A model generated the notes under the pieces. It was not told the origin of the DNA, searched no databases, and was given only the letters and a program-made list of their open reading frames with translations. Below are positions 1 to 8,575 of a stretch of DNA of 64,000 bases, one piece after another. Position 1 is the first letter of the stretch. Every line of letters begins with the position of its first letter. Position numbers and translations under genes: made by a program. The stretch lies in NCBI RefSeq assembly GCF_001989615.1, contig NZ_CP019067.1, positions 1,984,001-2,048,000 of the forward strand, given 5' to 3'. The stretch comes from Halorientalis sp. IM1011. GTDB taxonomy: Archaea; Halobacteriota; Halobacteria; Halobacteriales; Haloarculaceae.

Positions 1-2
1 AC

Positions 3-716
3 TTTGTCTGTAAAGTTGCCATTGACGCCACTGACTTGTCTGGCGAGAAGACGGCTGGTGTTGACCTCGGTATCTGCAACACGGCGGCTGTCTCTGTTGG
101 TGACGAGACGCTGTTGTATCCGGGGAACGCTTTGAAGGAGGACGCCCACTACTTCCGCCAGGAAGAATACGATACGGAAGGAGAAAACGGTCCCAGCACC
201 CATGCTGAGTGGGCACGCCAGAAGAAATCACGGCGGCAGACCCACTTCCTGCACGCACTCTCGAAAGACATCGTAGAGCAATGTGCAGACCGTGGCGTGG
301 AGACGATAGCGGTTGGACATCCGAAGGACATTCGTGCGAATGAAGACTGGGGTCGTCACGGGAACAAGCGTCTGCACGATTGGGCGTTTGAAACGGTGCT
401 GAGTCACATCGAGTACAAGGCTGAAGAACGTGGTATCGAGGTAGAGCGTGTTGACGAGTACGAGTTAGCCACGTCGATAACCTGCTGTGCGTGCGGGATG
501 AAAGCCGATTCGAACCGTGTCGAGCGTGGCTTGTACGTGTGTGAGAACTGCAAACTGGTCGCTAATAGCGACCTGAATGCGGCGGAGAATATGCGGGCGA
601 CGGTAACTCCGAGTCCTGCTGAGGATAGGAGTAACGGCTGTCTGGCCCAGCCTTCGGTGCGCCTGTTCGATACATCGACGGGGAGAGTAGCCCCTCAAGA
701 ACAGGTCTACCCGTAG
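3..716 (+). CDS. tnpB: IS1341-type TnpB protein, 5' end outside window
   Basis: This is the C-terminal part of a TnpB-family RNA-guided nuclease-like protein of the IS200/IS605 (IS1341) group. The reading frame is open to the left edge, so the gene begins outside the window. The RuvC-I motif GVDLGI lies near position 58, and the zinc-binding pair CCAC / CENC is at about 480-550. It is followed by the RuvC-III motif NSDLNAAENM. In the RuvC-II region the usual acidic residue is not obvious: the segment reads TIAVGHPKDI, whereas TnpB normally has a Glu. No tnpA is visible. The right end of the element follows directly. The family call is firm. Whether it is catalytically active is open. Confidence 0.9.
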   Translation, partial: FVCKVAIDATDLSGEKTAGVDLGICNTAAVSVGDETLLYPGNALKEDAHYFRQEEYDTEGENGPSTHAEWARQKKSRRQTHFLHALSKDIVEQCADRGVETIAVGHPKDIRANEDWGRHGNKRLHDWAFETVLSHIEYKAEERGIEVERVDEYELATSITCCACGMKADSNRVERGLYVCENCKLVANSDLNAAENMRATVTPSPAEDRSNGCLAQPSVRLFDTSTGRVAPQEQVYP

Positions 717-829
717 ACCGGCAAATATCCCAACGCTTGCGGTGCGGTTCGGGAAGCCTCGCCGTCGTCGGGCTACGCCCGACTGCTTGAGGGAGCTTCG
801 CTCCCTCTCCGTTTACGGCGAGGAGGAGG
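717..829 (+). mobile_element. Right end of the IS1341-type element, with nested hairpins
   Basis: This 113-base stretch separates tnpB from the stop codon of the next gene. An outer stem (757-765 with 815-823, CCTCGCCGT / ACGGCGAGG) encloses two perfect hairpins, at 767-783 (loop TAC) and 789-807 (loop TTCG). Right ends of IS605/IS1341 elements carry a hairpin that is also the 3' part of the omega/reRNA. Haloarchaeal IS1341 genes are known to produce sense-overlapping RNAs. The two inner hairpins look like extra insertions into the loop of a simpler terminal hairpin. The exact end of the element is not determined. Confidence 0.65.
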
Positions 830-1774
830 TCACAGGCTGTACGTGTCGAACTTGGCAGTGACGACGCCTGCGCGGCCGTTCTGTTCCACCTTCACGTTCC
901 GGGCCCGGGCGAACGTACCGCTGTTGTCGTTGGCCTCGATCCAGTCGTTGAGGTCGCTCGTGTTCACGTCGCCCTCGCCGCTGAAGACGAACACCCACTG
1001 GCGTTTCGTCGTGTCGCCGTTGACCGACAGGGACTCGCCGTTCGCCACCTGCCCCTCGAAGATGCCCGACTCGGCGTCGGCCTGGTCGGAACTGACCTCG
1101 TCGCTCCGGGTCTCGGCGCTAATACTGGTTCCACTGTCGAGCGTGTTCACGAGCGTCGAGAAATCGTCGTTGTTGCTCGTGGCGCGTGTCCCGTTGCCGC
1201 CCTTGGTGTCGATGATTCCCTCGACGACGTCCGTGGCCGACACAGCGTCCCAGTCGGAGCCAAACGGCGGTTCGACGCGCTGTCCGAAGACGATGGCGCT
1301 GTCGGCGACGGCCACTGCCTGTCTGACCGTGTCCGCGTCCGACGGCACGTACACCTCGTAGCCGCTGTAGTTCCCGTCGCTCTCGAACTCGGTGTTCGTG
1401 TCGTCTTCGAGTTCGGCGACCACCTCGCTCGTATCGTAGGATCCCTTGAGGACGCGCCCCTGGGGGAGCCTGAGATCCATGCTCACGTCCCGTCCGATCA
1501 GGCCGACCGTACTGTAGGTCCCCCTGAGCGCTCTGTACGTGTTCGGGTAGAACGACTTCCGGTTCTCGTAGATGGCCTGCTGATTCGTCACGTTGACGCT
1601 CATCCCGTCGGCGTCCTGATTGAACTGGTCGGCCGGATAGGCCCACTGCTGGTAGTCGCCCAGTCCACCGCCGCCGACGAACGGGATGGCGTCCGTGACC
1701 GCGTTACACCCTGCGAGCGCACCTGTACCCACCACAGCACTGGCGGTGAGAAACCGCCGACGTGTCTGTTCCAT
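830..1774 (-). CDS. Tat-exported lipoprotein of unknown function
   Basis: The gene encodes a 314-residue secreted protein. The N-terminus has a twin-arginine signal (TRRRFLTAS) and a lipobox ALAGC with Cys at about residue 23, so it is probably exported folded by Tat and lipid-anchored outside the cell. After the lipobox there is a Gly-rich linker and a mixed alpha/beta acidic domain with no motif I recognise. A DVSMDLRLPQG segment and repeated Asn/Ser/Thr-rich stretches are visible. The only promoter candidate is an AT-rich ATAAAATATATTCG tract just upstream of the start (about 1797-1813 on the plus strand). The function is unknown. The stop codon lies 6 bases beyond the tnpB right-end hairpin. 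Confidence 0.85.
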   Translation of the reverse strand: MEQTRRRFLTASAVVGTGALAGCNAVTDAIPFVGGGGLGDYQQWAYPADQFNQDADGMSVNVTNQQAIYENRKSFYPNTYRALRGTYSTVGLIGRDVSMDLRLPQGRVLKGSYDTSEVVAELEDDTNTEFESDGNYSGYEVYVPSDADTVRQAVAVADSAIVFGQRVEPPFGSDWDAVSATDVVEGIIDTKGGNGTRATSNNDDFSTLVNTLDSGTSISAETRSDEVSSDQADAESGIFEGQVANGESLSVNGDTTKRQWVFVFSGEGDVNTSDLNDWIEANDNSGTFARARNVKVEQNGRAGVVTAKFDTYSL

Positions 1775-1873
1775 GTACCGTTCGTGTACGCTACAACATA
1801 AAATATATTCGATGATTGTGACGGGCTGTGACCGCGGAACACACCCGCAGGCCGACTGTCAGCGGCCGACAGC

Positions 1874-3298
1874 TCAGCGATTCAGCGTGTGGATGGCCGC
1901 CCCCATCGCGTTGGCGGCTGCCTCCATCACCGCCTCCGAGAGCGTCGGGTGGGTGTGGACCGTCGCCACCAGATCCTCCAGCGTCGCCCCCATCTCGATG
2001 GCCAGGCCGACCTCGGCGATCAGTTCGGAGGCCTCGGGACTCACGATCTGGGCGCCGAGGACGAACCCGTCGGCCCCGTCGGCGACGATCCGGACGAACC
2101 CGTCGGTGTCGTCGTGGGTGAGCGCCCGCCCGGACGCGCGCAGGGGCAACTCCCCGACGACCGGATCGAAACCAGCCTCCTCGGCCTCACGTTCGGTCAG
2201 CCCCACGGTCCCGATCTCGGGGTCGGTGAACACCGCCGCGGGGATCGCCTGCTGGTCCATCGCGGCCGGTTCGCCCGCGATCACTTCCGCTGCGACCTCG
2301 CCCGCCTTCATGCCTTCGTGGGCGAGCATCGGCTCACCGGCCACGTCGCCGACCGCGAAGACGTGCTCGACGTTCGTGCGTGCCCGGTCGTTCGTCGGGA
2401 CGAACCCGTCTTCGTCGGTTTCGACGCCCGCTGCCTCCAGGTTCACGGTGTCGGTCACCGGCTGACGGCCGACCGCCACCAGCGCCTTCGTCGCGTCGTA
2501 CTCCGAGACGGTTCCGTCCTCGCCCTCGGTGACGACCGTCAGTCCGTCCTCTCGCTCGCTCCAGTCGGCGGCGGCCTCCCCGAAGTGAAAGTCGATACCC
2601 AGTGACTTCGCGCGCTGGGTGACCACGCGGGTCACGTCGGCCTCGTACATCGGGAGCGCCTGATCGAGTGCTTCGACGACCGTCACGTCGCTGCCGGCCT
2701 TGGCGAACACCGTCGCCAGTTCCATGCCGATGTAGCCGGCCCCGACGACGAGCAACTCGTCGGGCACCGTCTCAAGCGCCAGGGCGTGCCGCGAGGAGAG
2801 GATCCGCTCGCCGTCGAATGGCAGGTCGGGGAGTTCGATCGGTCGACTCCCCGTCGCGACGATCGCGTGCTCGAACTCCACCGACTCCGAGCCCTGGCCC
2901 TCGCCGCCGTGGGCGATCCGCGCCGTGTTCTCGTCGGTGAACTCGGCGGTCCCCTCGATGAGGTTGACGCCGTTGCCCTTGCAGAGCCGCTCGACGCCGG
3001 TCGTGAGCTGGTCGACCACCTCGTCCTTCCAGCCCATCATGCCGGCCATGTCGATGGCGGGGTCGGCGTGGACGCCCATGTGTTCGGCCGTGCGTGCCTC
3101 GTGGGCCACGTCCGTCGCGGAGACGAGTGCCTTCGAAGGAATGCAGCCGTGGTTGAGGCAGGTCCCGCCGTAGGCGTCCTTTTCGACGAGGGTCACGTCC
3201 AGGTCGAGCTGGGCGGCCCGGATCGCCGCCACGTACCCGCCGGGGCCCGCGCCGATTACCAGTACGTCGGTGCCAGTCGCGATGTCGCCGACGACCAT
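1874..3298 (-). CDS. lpdA: Dihydrolipoyl dehydrogenase (E3)
   Basis: This 474-residue FAD enzyme reoxidises the dihydrolipoyl arm of 2-oxoacid dehydrogenase or glycine cleavage complexes with NAD. It has the dinucleotide motif GAGPGG at residues 16-21 and the redox disulfide GGTCLNHGC (Cys47/Cys52). A second NAD motif (GAGYIGMELA) is near residue 180, and the C-terminal HTHPTLSE (about 448-455) carries the active-site His-Glu. The ATG at 3298 gives the family's usual length. A longer upstream frame exists but has no support. The gene lies downstream of the E1/E2 genes on the same strand, separated by two unrelated genes, which suggests an old pdh operon interrupted by insertion. Confidence 0.97.
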   Translation of the reverse strand: MVVGDIATGTDVLVIGAGPGGYVAAIRAAQLDLDVTLVEKDAYGGTCLNHGCIPSKALVSATDVAHEARTAEHMGVHADPAIDMAGMMGWKDEVVDQLTTGVERLCKGNGVNLIEGTAEFTDENTARIAHGGEGQGSESVEFEHAIVATGSRPIELPDLPFDGERILSSRHALALETVPDELLVVGAGYIGMELATVFAKAGSDVTVVEALDQALPMYEADVTRVVTQRAKSLGIDFHFGEAAADWSEREDGLTVVTEGEDGTVSEYDATKALVAVGRQPVTDTVNLEAAGVETDEDGFVPTNDRARTNVEHVFAVGDVAGEPMLAHEGMKAGEVAAEVIAGEPAAMDQQAIPAAVFTDPEIGTVGLTEREAEEAGFDPVVGELPLRASGRALTHDDTDGFVRIVADGADGFVLGAQIVSPEASELIAEVGLAIEMGATLEDLVATVHTHPTLSEAVMEAAANAMGAAIHTLNR

Positions 3299-3370
3299 AC
3301 GCCGGCAACGCACCCCCGGACTTTGAGTGTGCGGGTTGGCTTTTATCCGTCGTCGCCCCGTCCTTCGTCC

Positions 3371-3907
3371 ATGGACGACCAACTGTTCTCGCGGACCGAC
3401 CGCCGCGACGCCGCGGCGACCGCGGCCCTGCTGCGCTCGCTCGCGGACGACCTCGAAGCCGGCATCGGATTCGACGCCCTGGCCGGGGAGGACGTCGACG
3501 TCGGCATCCCGACCGAGATGGACGTCGAGTTCCTGGTGGGCCAGCGGACGCCCGACGACGGGACGGAGGAACGCGAACTGGGGGTGGAACTGACGTGGGA
3601 TCCGGCCGACGAGCGAGCGGCCGAGGAGACCGAATCGGCCGGGACCGACGGCCCGCCGACGACGGACGCGGCAGACACGACGGCCAGTCCCACGAACGCC
3701 CCGGGCGAGGTCGGCCGGGTCGACTCGCAGGCCGCCTTCGAGGTGTTCCGGGACAAGGCCGACGAGTGGCGCTGGCGGCTCCGCCACCAGAACGGCAACA
3801 TCGTCGCCGACAGCGGTGAGGGGTACAACCGCAAGCGCGGCGCGATGAACGGGCTGGAGAGCGTCCAGCGCAACGCACCGGGCGCGGACGTAGAGCTAGA
3901 GGACTAG
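3371..3907 (+). CDS. Amphi-Trp domain / HVO_2922 (DUF1508) fusion protein
   Basis: The gene encodes 178 residues. The N-terminal ~75 residues resemble the amphi-Trp domain: basic start, LRSLADDLEAG, then alternating acidic strands ending in LTWD. A Thr/Ala/Asp-rich linker follows. The C-terminal ~60 residues match the HVO_2922/DUF1508 (YegP-like) fold, with FRDKADEWRWRL, NGNIVADSGEGY and a final AMNGLESVQRNAPGA. The molecular role of both domains is unknown. The ATG at 3371 was chosen because the first domain begins there; upstream extension only overlaps lpdA antisense. The stop codon overlaps that of the converging downstream gene through a shared CTAG. Confidence 0.85.
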   Translation: MDDQLFSRTDRRDAAATAALLRSLADDLEAGIGFDALAGEDVDVGIPTEMDVEFLVGQRTPDDGTEERELGVELTWDPADERAAEETESAGTDGPPTTDAADTTASPTNAPGEVGRVDSQAAFEVFRDKADEWRWRLRHQNGNIVADSGEGYNRKRGAMNGLESVQRNAPGADVELED

Positions 3908-4452
3908 TCGCCGGCCGCAGCGCTACTTCCGTCGGACGAGCGGTCGGCGTCGCTGGAACTCTCGTTCCGATCTCGTCGACCCTGTCGTATCCACGCGATT
4001 CCGAACGCGACCGCGTACAGTACCGCGGGCGCAGCTGCGGCCCCCGTGAGCGCGAACGCCACCGGGTCGAGGACCGCTCGATACAGCGGCGGCACGCCGA
4101 ACTGGGTCAGCGGTGGGAGAAACCGCGTCGCCACCGCGGCCAGGACCCAGGGCGCGGCCGCCAGCAGAACCCGCCAGTTCTCGCGGACCTGTCCGCTGCC
4201 CGTTCCCGGCCAGTCGGCCCACGGTCGGGACCCCGCGAGCGCGTCCGCACGTGCGGCGACGTATACGAACGCCATCACGATTCCGGCCACCCGAAGACCG
4301 AGCGCCACGGTCCCGGCCGCTCGGTAACCGCGCATCATGGTCTCCGCGAGAACGGCGACGAAACTCCACAGCAACAGGATCTCGGCCACGGCGACGGTCT
4401 CGACGAACAGTCGTTTCGGATCGAGTGTGGAGGGCACGGAGGAAGATGTCAA
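3904..4452 (-). CDS. Predicted polytopic membrane protein
   Basis: The protein has 182 residues and three or four hydrophobic segments: about residues 20-40 (AEILLLWSFVAVLAE), 45-65, 95-110 and 125-155. It ends in an Arg-rich then Ser/Asp-rich cytosolic-looking tail. No catalytic motif or family is recognised. It lies between E2 and E3 of the 2-oxoacid dehydrogenase complex and converges on the amphi-Trp gene with overlapping stop codons. Start choice is uncertain within a few codons. A second plausible frame on the same strand (3923-4462) is an arginine-rich shadow. Confidence 0.65.
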   Translation of the reverse strand: MTSSSVPSTLDPKRLFVETVAVAEILLLWSFVAVLAETMMRGYRAAGTVALGLRVAGIVMAFVYVAARADALAGSRPWADWPGTGSGQVRENWRVLLAAAPWVLAAVATRFLPPLTQFGVPPLYRAVLDPVAFALTGAAAAPAVLYAVAFGIAWIRQGRRDRNESSSDADRSSDGSSAAAGD

Positions 4453-4487
4453 TGCGAGTCAAAAAGTGCGCCGATTCTTCGCCGGTG

Positions 4488-6191
4488 TTACTCCAGCAGG
4501 AGCAACGTCGGGTCCCGCAGGTACTCCTTGAGGGTGTTCGTGAACCGGGCGGCCTCCGCGCCGTCGATCACGCGGTGGTCGATGGACAGCGAGAGGGTCA
4601 TGACGTGGCGGGGGACGACCTCGCCGCCGACCGACTGTTCGCTCGGGAACATCCCCTCCTCGTCGCCGCTCACGGTTCCACCGTTCGCGCGTTCCGAGGC
4701 GCTTCGCGCCTCGCGCTCCACTACCCACGGCCGTTTCTTTATCGCCCCCAAGCCGAGAATCGCGGTCTCGGGGTAGTTGATGATCGGCGTGGCGTACTCC
4801 CCGCCGATGGCTCCGAAGTTGGTGATGGTGAACGTGCCGCCCTGCATCTCCTCGCGGCTGATCGATCGATCGCGGGCCTTCCCGACCAGCTCGTCGGCCT
4901 CGTCGGCGATTTCGAGCAGGGATTTCTTTCCGGCGTCCCGAACGACCGGTACCATCAGCCCGGCGTCGGTGGCGGTCGCGATGCCGATATTGTAGTCGCC
5001 GCGTGTGACGATCTCCTCGCTCTCCTCGTCCAGCTGGGAGTTGAGGATGGGGTACTCCCGGAGCGCGGCGACGACGGCCTTCACGACGAAGGGCAGGTAG
5101 GTGAGCTTGCTGCCCCGTTTTTCGGTTCGCTCCGTGAGAGCCTCGCGGGCCTCGACCAGTTCGGTCACGTCCACCCGGTCGTGGTGGGTGACGTGCGGAG
5201 CGGTGAATTTCGACCGCTCCATCTGTTGGCCGATGGTCCGCCGGACCCCGCGGTAGGGGATCCGCTCCTCCGAGCCGGCGGCGACTTCGCGGTCGACGTG
5301 CTCGCCGCCCTGCCCGTCGCCGCCGGCCGCGACTGCTTCGGCGTCGGCCGCCTGCGCCTCGCGCTGGCGCTCGGCGTACTCCCGGACCGCCTCGGTCGTC
5401 ACGACGGCCTCGCCGTCGCGCTCCTCGGTCGCGGGCACCGCGTCGATGTCCACGTCCAGATCCTTCGCGACGCCGCGGGTCGCCGGGGTCGCCAGGGTTC
5501 GGTCGCGGTCGGCTGGTTCCGCCTCCGCAGAAGCGGATCTCGCCCCCTCGGTCGTCGGCTGTTCGCCCTCGACGACGGTGGGCTGGGCCCCGCCTAGGGG
5601 CTCCTCTGCCTCGGCGATGGCTTCTTCGGCCGCGTCCCCGTCGATTTCCGCGGTGTCGGACTCGGCGGACTCGGCCGTCTCGGTCGTGTCTGCCGGGGAT
5701 TCGTCCGTCTCGGCCGCGGTGTGAACGTCCATCTCCGTGATGCGCCCGCCCGGCCCCGAGCCGTCGACTGCGGTGAGGTCGACGCCGAGTTCGCGGGCCA
5801 GTCGGCGGGCGCTGGGCGCGGCGAACACCCGGCCGCCGGACTCGCCGTTGGTGCTCGGTCCGGCGGGCTCGTCGGCCGGCTCGCCCTCGTCGTCGCCGGC
5901 CTCGGTCGCCGTCGCTCCTTCGTCGCCCGCGGTCGCTTCCTCGGCCTCCTCACCCTCCACCTCGAAGACGATGATGACCTCGCCGACGGGGACGACCTCG
6001 CCGGCTTCGGCGCGCAGTTCTTTGACCGTGCCGTTCACCGGCGAGGGGACCTCGACGACGGCCTTGTCGGTCTCGACCTCGGCGACGGGCTGGTCTTCCG
6101 AGACGGTGTCGCCCGGTTCCACGAGCCACTGGACGATCTCGCCCTCGGCGACGCCCTCGCCCACGTCGGGGAGTTTGAACTCACGGACCAT
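4488..6191 (-). CDS. pdhC: Dihydrolipoamide acyltransferase (E2) of a 2-oxoacid dehydrogenase complex
   Basis: The 567-residue core subunit transfers acyl groups from E1 to CoA. Residues 1-78 form a lipoyl domain with the lipoylation site ETDK (Lys43). Two peripheral subunit-binding domains follow, near 125-165 (APSARRLARELGV) and 235-280 (ATPATRGVAKDL), linked by Glu/Ala/Thr-rich hinges. The catalytic acyltransferase domain starts near 310 and contains the active-site motif HRVIDG. Just before the MTLSLSIDHRV strand there is an extra segment of roughly 30 residues, encoded partly by a perfect DNA palindrome at 4695-4713. It begins 1 base after the E1beta stop codon, so translation is probably coupled. 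Confidence 0.96.
   Translation of the reverse strand: MVREFKLPDVGEGVAEGEIVQWLVEPGDTVSEDQPVAEVETDKAVVEVPSPVNGTVKELRAEAGEVVPVGEVIIVFEVEGEEAEEATAGDEGATATEAGDDEGEPADEPAGPSTNGESGGRVFAAPSARRLARELGVDLTAVDGSGPGGRITEMDVHTAAETDESPADTTETAESAESDTAEIDGDAAEEAIAEAEEPLGGAQPTVVEGEQPTTEGARSASAEAEPADRDRTLATPATRGVAKDLDVDIDAVPATEERDGEAVVTTEAVREYAERQREAQAADAEAVAAGGDGQGGEHVDREVAAGSEERIPYRGVRRTIGQQMERSKFTAPHVTHHDRVDVTELVEAREALTERTEKRGSKLTYLPFVVKAVVAALREYPILNSQLDEESEEIVTRGDYNIGIATATDAGLMVPVVRDAGKKSLLEIADEADELVGKARDRSISREEMQGGTFTITNFGAIGGEYATPIINYPETAILGLGAIKKRPWVVEREARSASERANGGTVSGDEEGMFPSEQSVGGEVVPRHVMTLSLSIDHRVIDGAEAARFTNTLKEYLRDPTLLLLE
4695..4713. repeat. Perfect palindrome inside pdhC
   Basis: The 19-base sequence CGAGGCGC-TTC-GCGCCTCG is a perfect inverted repeat with a short loop. 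It is read in frame as part of the extra segment of the E2 catalytic domain (REARSASE). It resembles other short palindromes with TTCG-like loops in this window. Confidence 0.8.
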
Positions 6192-6192
6192 C

Positions 6193-7200
6193 TTAGAACT
6201 CCACGGTCTCGCGAATGCCGTCCTCGATCCGTGCGGCCTCCGGCAGGTAGTAGTCCTCCAGCGCGTACAGCGGGTAGGGCGTGTCGAAGCCCGTCACCCG
6301 GTTGATGGGGGCCTCCTGGTAGAGCAGGACGTCCTCCTGGATCGTGGCGATGATCTCGCAGGCCAGCCCCCCGGTCTTGGGGGCCTCGTGAACGACGACC
6401 GCGCGCCCGGTCTTCTTGAACGACTCCTTGATGGCTTCCTCGTCCATCGGCGAGAGCGTCCGGAGGTCGACCACCTCGCAGTCGATCCCCTCCTCGGCGA
6501 GGTTCTCGGCGGCCTCCATCGTCGGGCGGGTCATCGCGCCCCAGGTGAACACGGACACGTCGGTCCCCTCACGGCGGACCGCGGCCTCACCGAGCGGGAC
6601 GGTGTAAGACTCGTCAGGGACCTCCTCACGGAACGCCCGGTAGATGAGTTTGGGTTCGAGGAAGATCACCGGGTCCGGATCGCGGATGGCGCTCGCGAGC
6701 AGGCCCTTCGTGTCGTAGGGAGTCGACGGGATGACCACCTTCAGGCCGGCCTCGTGGACGAAGAAGGCCTCCTTGGACTCGGAGTGGTGTTCCGGGGCTC
6801 GGATGCCGCCGCCGTAGGGGGCCCGGACGACGAGCGGGCAGGTGAAGCGGCCGCGGCTACGGGTGCGCAGGCGGGCGGCGTGGGAGACGATCTGGTCGAA
6901 GGCGGGGTAGATGAACCCCATGAACTGGATCTCCGTGACCGGGCGGAGGCCGTAAGCGGCCATGCCGACGGCGGTGCCGACGATGCCCGACTCCGCGAGC
7001 GGCGTGTCGATCACCCGGTCGTCGCCGAACTCCTCGATGAGGCCCTGGGTGGCCCGGAAGACGCCGCCGTTCTCGCCCACGTCCTCGCCCATCACGAGGA
7101 CGTCCTCGTCACGTTGCATCTCGCCGTAGAGGCCGTCCCGGACGGCCTGTACGAGCGTGAGGTCCTGCGCGCCGGTCTCGGTGTCGGTTGCCTGACTCAT
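6193..7200 (-). CDS. pdhB: 2-oxoacid (pyruvate-type) dehydrogenase E1 component, beta subunit
   Basis: This 335-residue protein forms the E1 heterotetramer with the alpha subunit and carries out thiamine-diphosphate-dependent decarboxylation. Family signatures include VMGEDVGENGGVFRAT near residue 38, RVIDTPLAESGIVGTAVGMA, and RAPYGGGIRAPEHHSES. The C-terminal transketolase-like domain includes VVHEAPKTGGLACEI. Length is typical. The start ATG at 7200 lies 1 base after the E1alpha stop codon, and E2 follows 1 base after its own stop. The substrate (pyruvate or branched-chain 2-oxoacids) cannot be settled from sequence; haloarchaea carry several such operons. Confidence 0.95.
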   Translation of the reverse strand: MSQATDTETGAQDLTLVQAVRDGLYGEMQRDEDVLVMGEDVGENGGVFRATQGLIEEFGDDRVIDTPLAESGIVGTAVGMAAYGLRPVTEIQFMGFIYPAFDQIVSHAARLRTRSRGRFTCPLVVRAPYGGGIRAPEHHSESKEAFFVHEAGLKVVIPSTPYDTKGLLASAIRDPDPVIFLEPKLIYRAFREEVPDESYTVPLGEAAVRREGTDVSVFTWGAMTRPTMEAAENLAEEGIDCEVVDLRTLSPMDEEAIKESFKKTGRAVVVHEAPKTGGLACEIIATIQEDVLLYQEAPINRVTGFDTPYPLYALEDYYLPEAARIEDGIRETVEF

Positions 7201-7201
7201 G

Positions 7202-8308
7202 TTATTCGAGGAGGGCGTCGTCGCCGTGTGCCTCTCTGACGCGCTCGAAGTACTCTACCTGTTGCTGTAAGCGTTGGGGCATATCCGCGTAGACGTGTGC
7301 GAACATCTCTTCCGGTTCGGGGCGTTCGACCGCCTCCGCGGCGTCGATGGCCTCGGCCACCCGATCGGAGTTTTCCTGCTCGATGGCGTCGACTGCCTCG
7401 TCGTCGAGCAGCCCCCGCTCCCGGAGAAAGGCCTCGAGCCGCGGGATGGGATCCTTGCGCTTCCACTCCTCGACCTCGGCGTCGTCGCGGTAGACCGAGG
7501 GGTCGTCGGCGGTCGTGTGCGCGCCGAATCGGTACTGGACGGCCTCGATCATCGTCGGCCGTAACTCGTCTTCACCCGGATCTTTGGCCTTCTCCACGGC
7601 CTCGCGGGTGACCTTGTACACGGCGAGGGGGTCCATCCCGTCGACCTGGACGCCCTCGAAGCCGTAGGCGTGAGCCTTCTGTGCCAGCGTCGCGCTCGCG
7701 GTCTGGCGCTCCCGCGGGACCGAGATGGCCCACTGGTTGTTGTTACAGAAGAACACGGTCGGAGTGTCGAACACGCCTGCGAAGTTCATGCCCTCGTGGA
7801 AGTCGCCCTCGCTGGTCGCGCCGTCCCCGAAGTAACAGAGGAAGGCCTTGCGTTCGCCTTTCAGCTTCGAGGCCCAGGCCGCCCCGGTCGCGTGGGGAAT
7901 CTGCGTGGCGATGGGGACCGCCATCGTGAACATGTTGACGTCCTCGGGAACGGCGTTGCCGCCCTCGTGGCCCATCCAGAACAGCAGGACCTGTTTCAGG
8001 GGGACCCCGCGGACGACCGCCGCGCCGGCCTCCCGATAGCTCGGGAACAGCCAGTCCTCGGCGTCCAGCGCGTGCGCGCTCCCGATCTGTGATGCCTCCT
8101 GGCCGGAAAGGGGAGGATAGGTGCCCATCCGGCCCTGTCGCTGGAGGCTCACGGCCCGCCGGTCGAAGTGGCGGGCCAGTGTAATCTCCCGATACATGTC
8201 GACGAGCTCGTCGTCACCGAGGTCCGGGACCGTCGCGCCCTCCCGGACCTGGCCGTCTTCGTCTAAGATCTCGACCCGCTCGCCCGGGTCACGCTGTAGG
8301 GTACTCAT
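7202..8308 (-). CDS. pdhA: 2-oxoacid (pyruvate-type) dehydrogenase E1 component, alpha subunit
   Basis: This is the 368-residue thiamine-diphosphate subunit. The ThDP/Mg motif [18 protein letters not shown] leads to the NNNQWAIS strand, and the phosphorylation-loop equivalent [15 protein letters not shown] is present. The ATG at 8308 is preferred over one 18 bases upstream because a GGAGGT ribosome-binding site (8313-8318) precedes it. It is the first gene of a tight three-gene unit (E1alpha-E1beta-E2) with 1-base gaps. LpdA and lipA, encoded nearby, supply E3 and the lipoyl cofactor. Confidence 0.95.
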   Translation of the reverse strand: MSTLQRDPGERVEILDEDGQVREGATVPDLGDDELVDMYREITLARHFDRRAVSLQRQGRMGTYPPLSGQEASQIGSAHALDAEDWLFPSYREAGAAVVRGVPLKQVLLFWMGHEGGNAVPEDVNMFTMAVPIATQIPHATGAAWASKLKGERKAFLCYFGDGATSEGDFHEGMNFAGVFDTPTVFFCNNNQWAISVPRERQTASATLAQKAHAYGFEGVQVDGMDPLAVYKVTREAVEKAKDPGEDELRPTMIEAVQYRFGAHTTADDPSVYRDDAEVEEWKRKDPIPRLEAFLRERGLLDDEAVDAIEQENSDRVAEAIDAAEAVERPEPEEMFAHVYADMPQRLQQQVEYFERVREAHGDDALLE

Positions 8309-8344
8309 ACTGACCTCCGACAACACATACCATACACGTCGCGT

Positions 8345-8366
8345 CGCTCGCTAATATGCTTTTGGC
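8345..8366 (-). promoter_or_regulatory. Probable promoter of the pdhABC operon
   Basis: On the minus strand an AT-rich box reading AAAAGCATATTAGCG lies about 45 bases upstream of the pdhA start. It fits a haloarchaeal BRE/TATA element. The transcript would have a leader of about 20 bases that includes the GGAGGT site. Confidence 0.5.
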
Positions 8367-8539
8367 AAATAGATTTCGTTACCACGGAATCTTGCGTGTC
8401 GAAGCGTGGTGAACGCAGGCGACCCAGCCTAGAAATCTGCAATCGTCGGATTCGGCGGGTGGATACTAAATGAGTATTAAATTCGCTTGCCTGCGCTCGC
8501 TGATTTCCGCCGACTCTCGACGGGCAGAGCTCCGTTCAC

Positions 8540-8552
8540 AGAAGACTTATCA
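8540..8552 (+). promoter_or_regulatory. TATA-like box for leaderless membrane protein gene
   Basis: AGACTTATC lies about 28 bases upstream of the GTG start at 8576. A similar GGCTTATTC precedes the paralogous gene at 10668 at the same distance. Conservation of the box and of the CGAAACGTGTCAAA-type start context in both copies supports leaderless transcription. Confidence 0.55.
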
Positions 8553-8575
8553 TCCAAATCGCTTTTTCCAGAAAC

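Noticed and set aside
2786-3370. Long upstream extension of the amphi-Trp gene
   Set aside because: It overlaps lpdA in antisense and the domain begins only at 3371.
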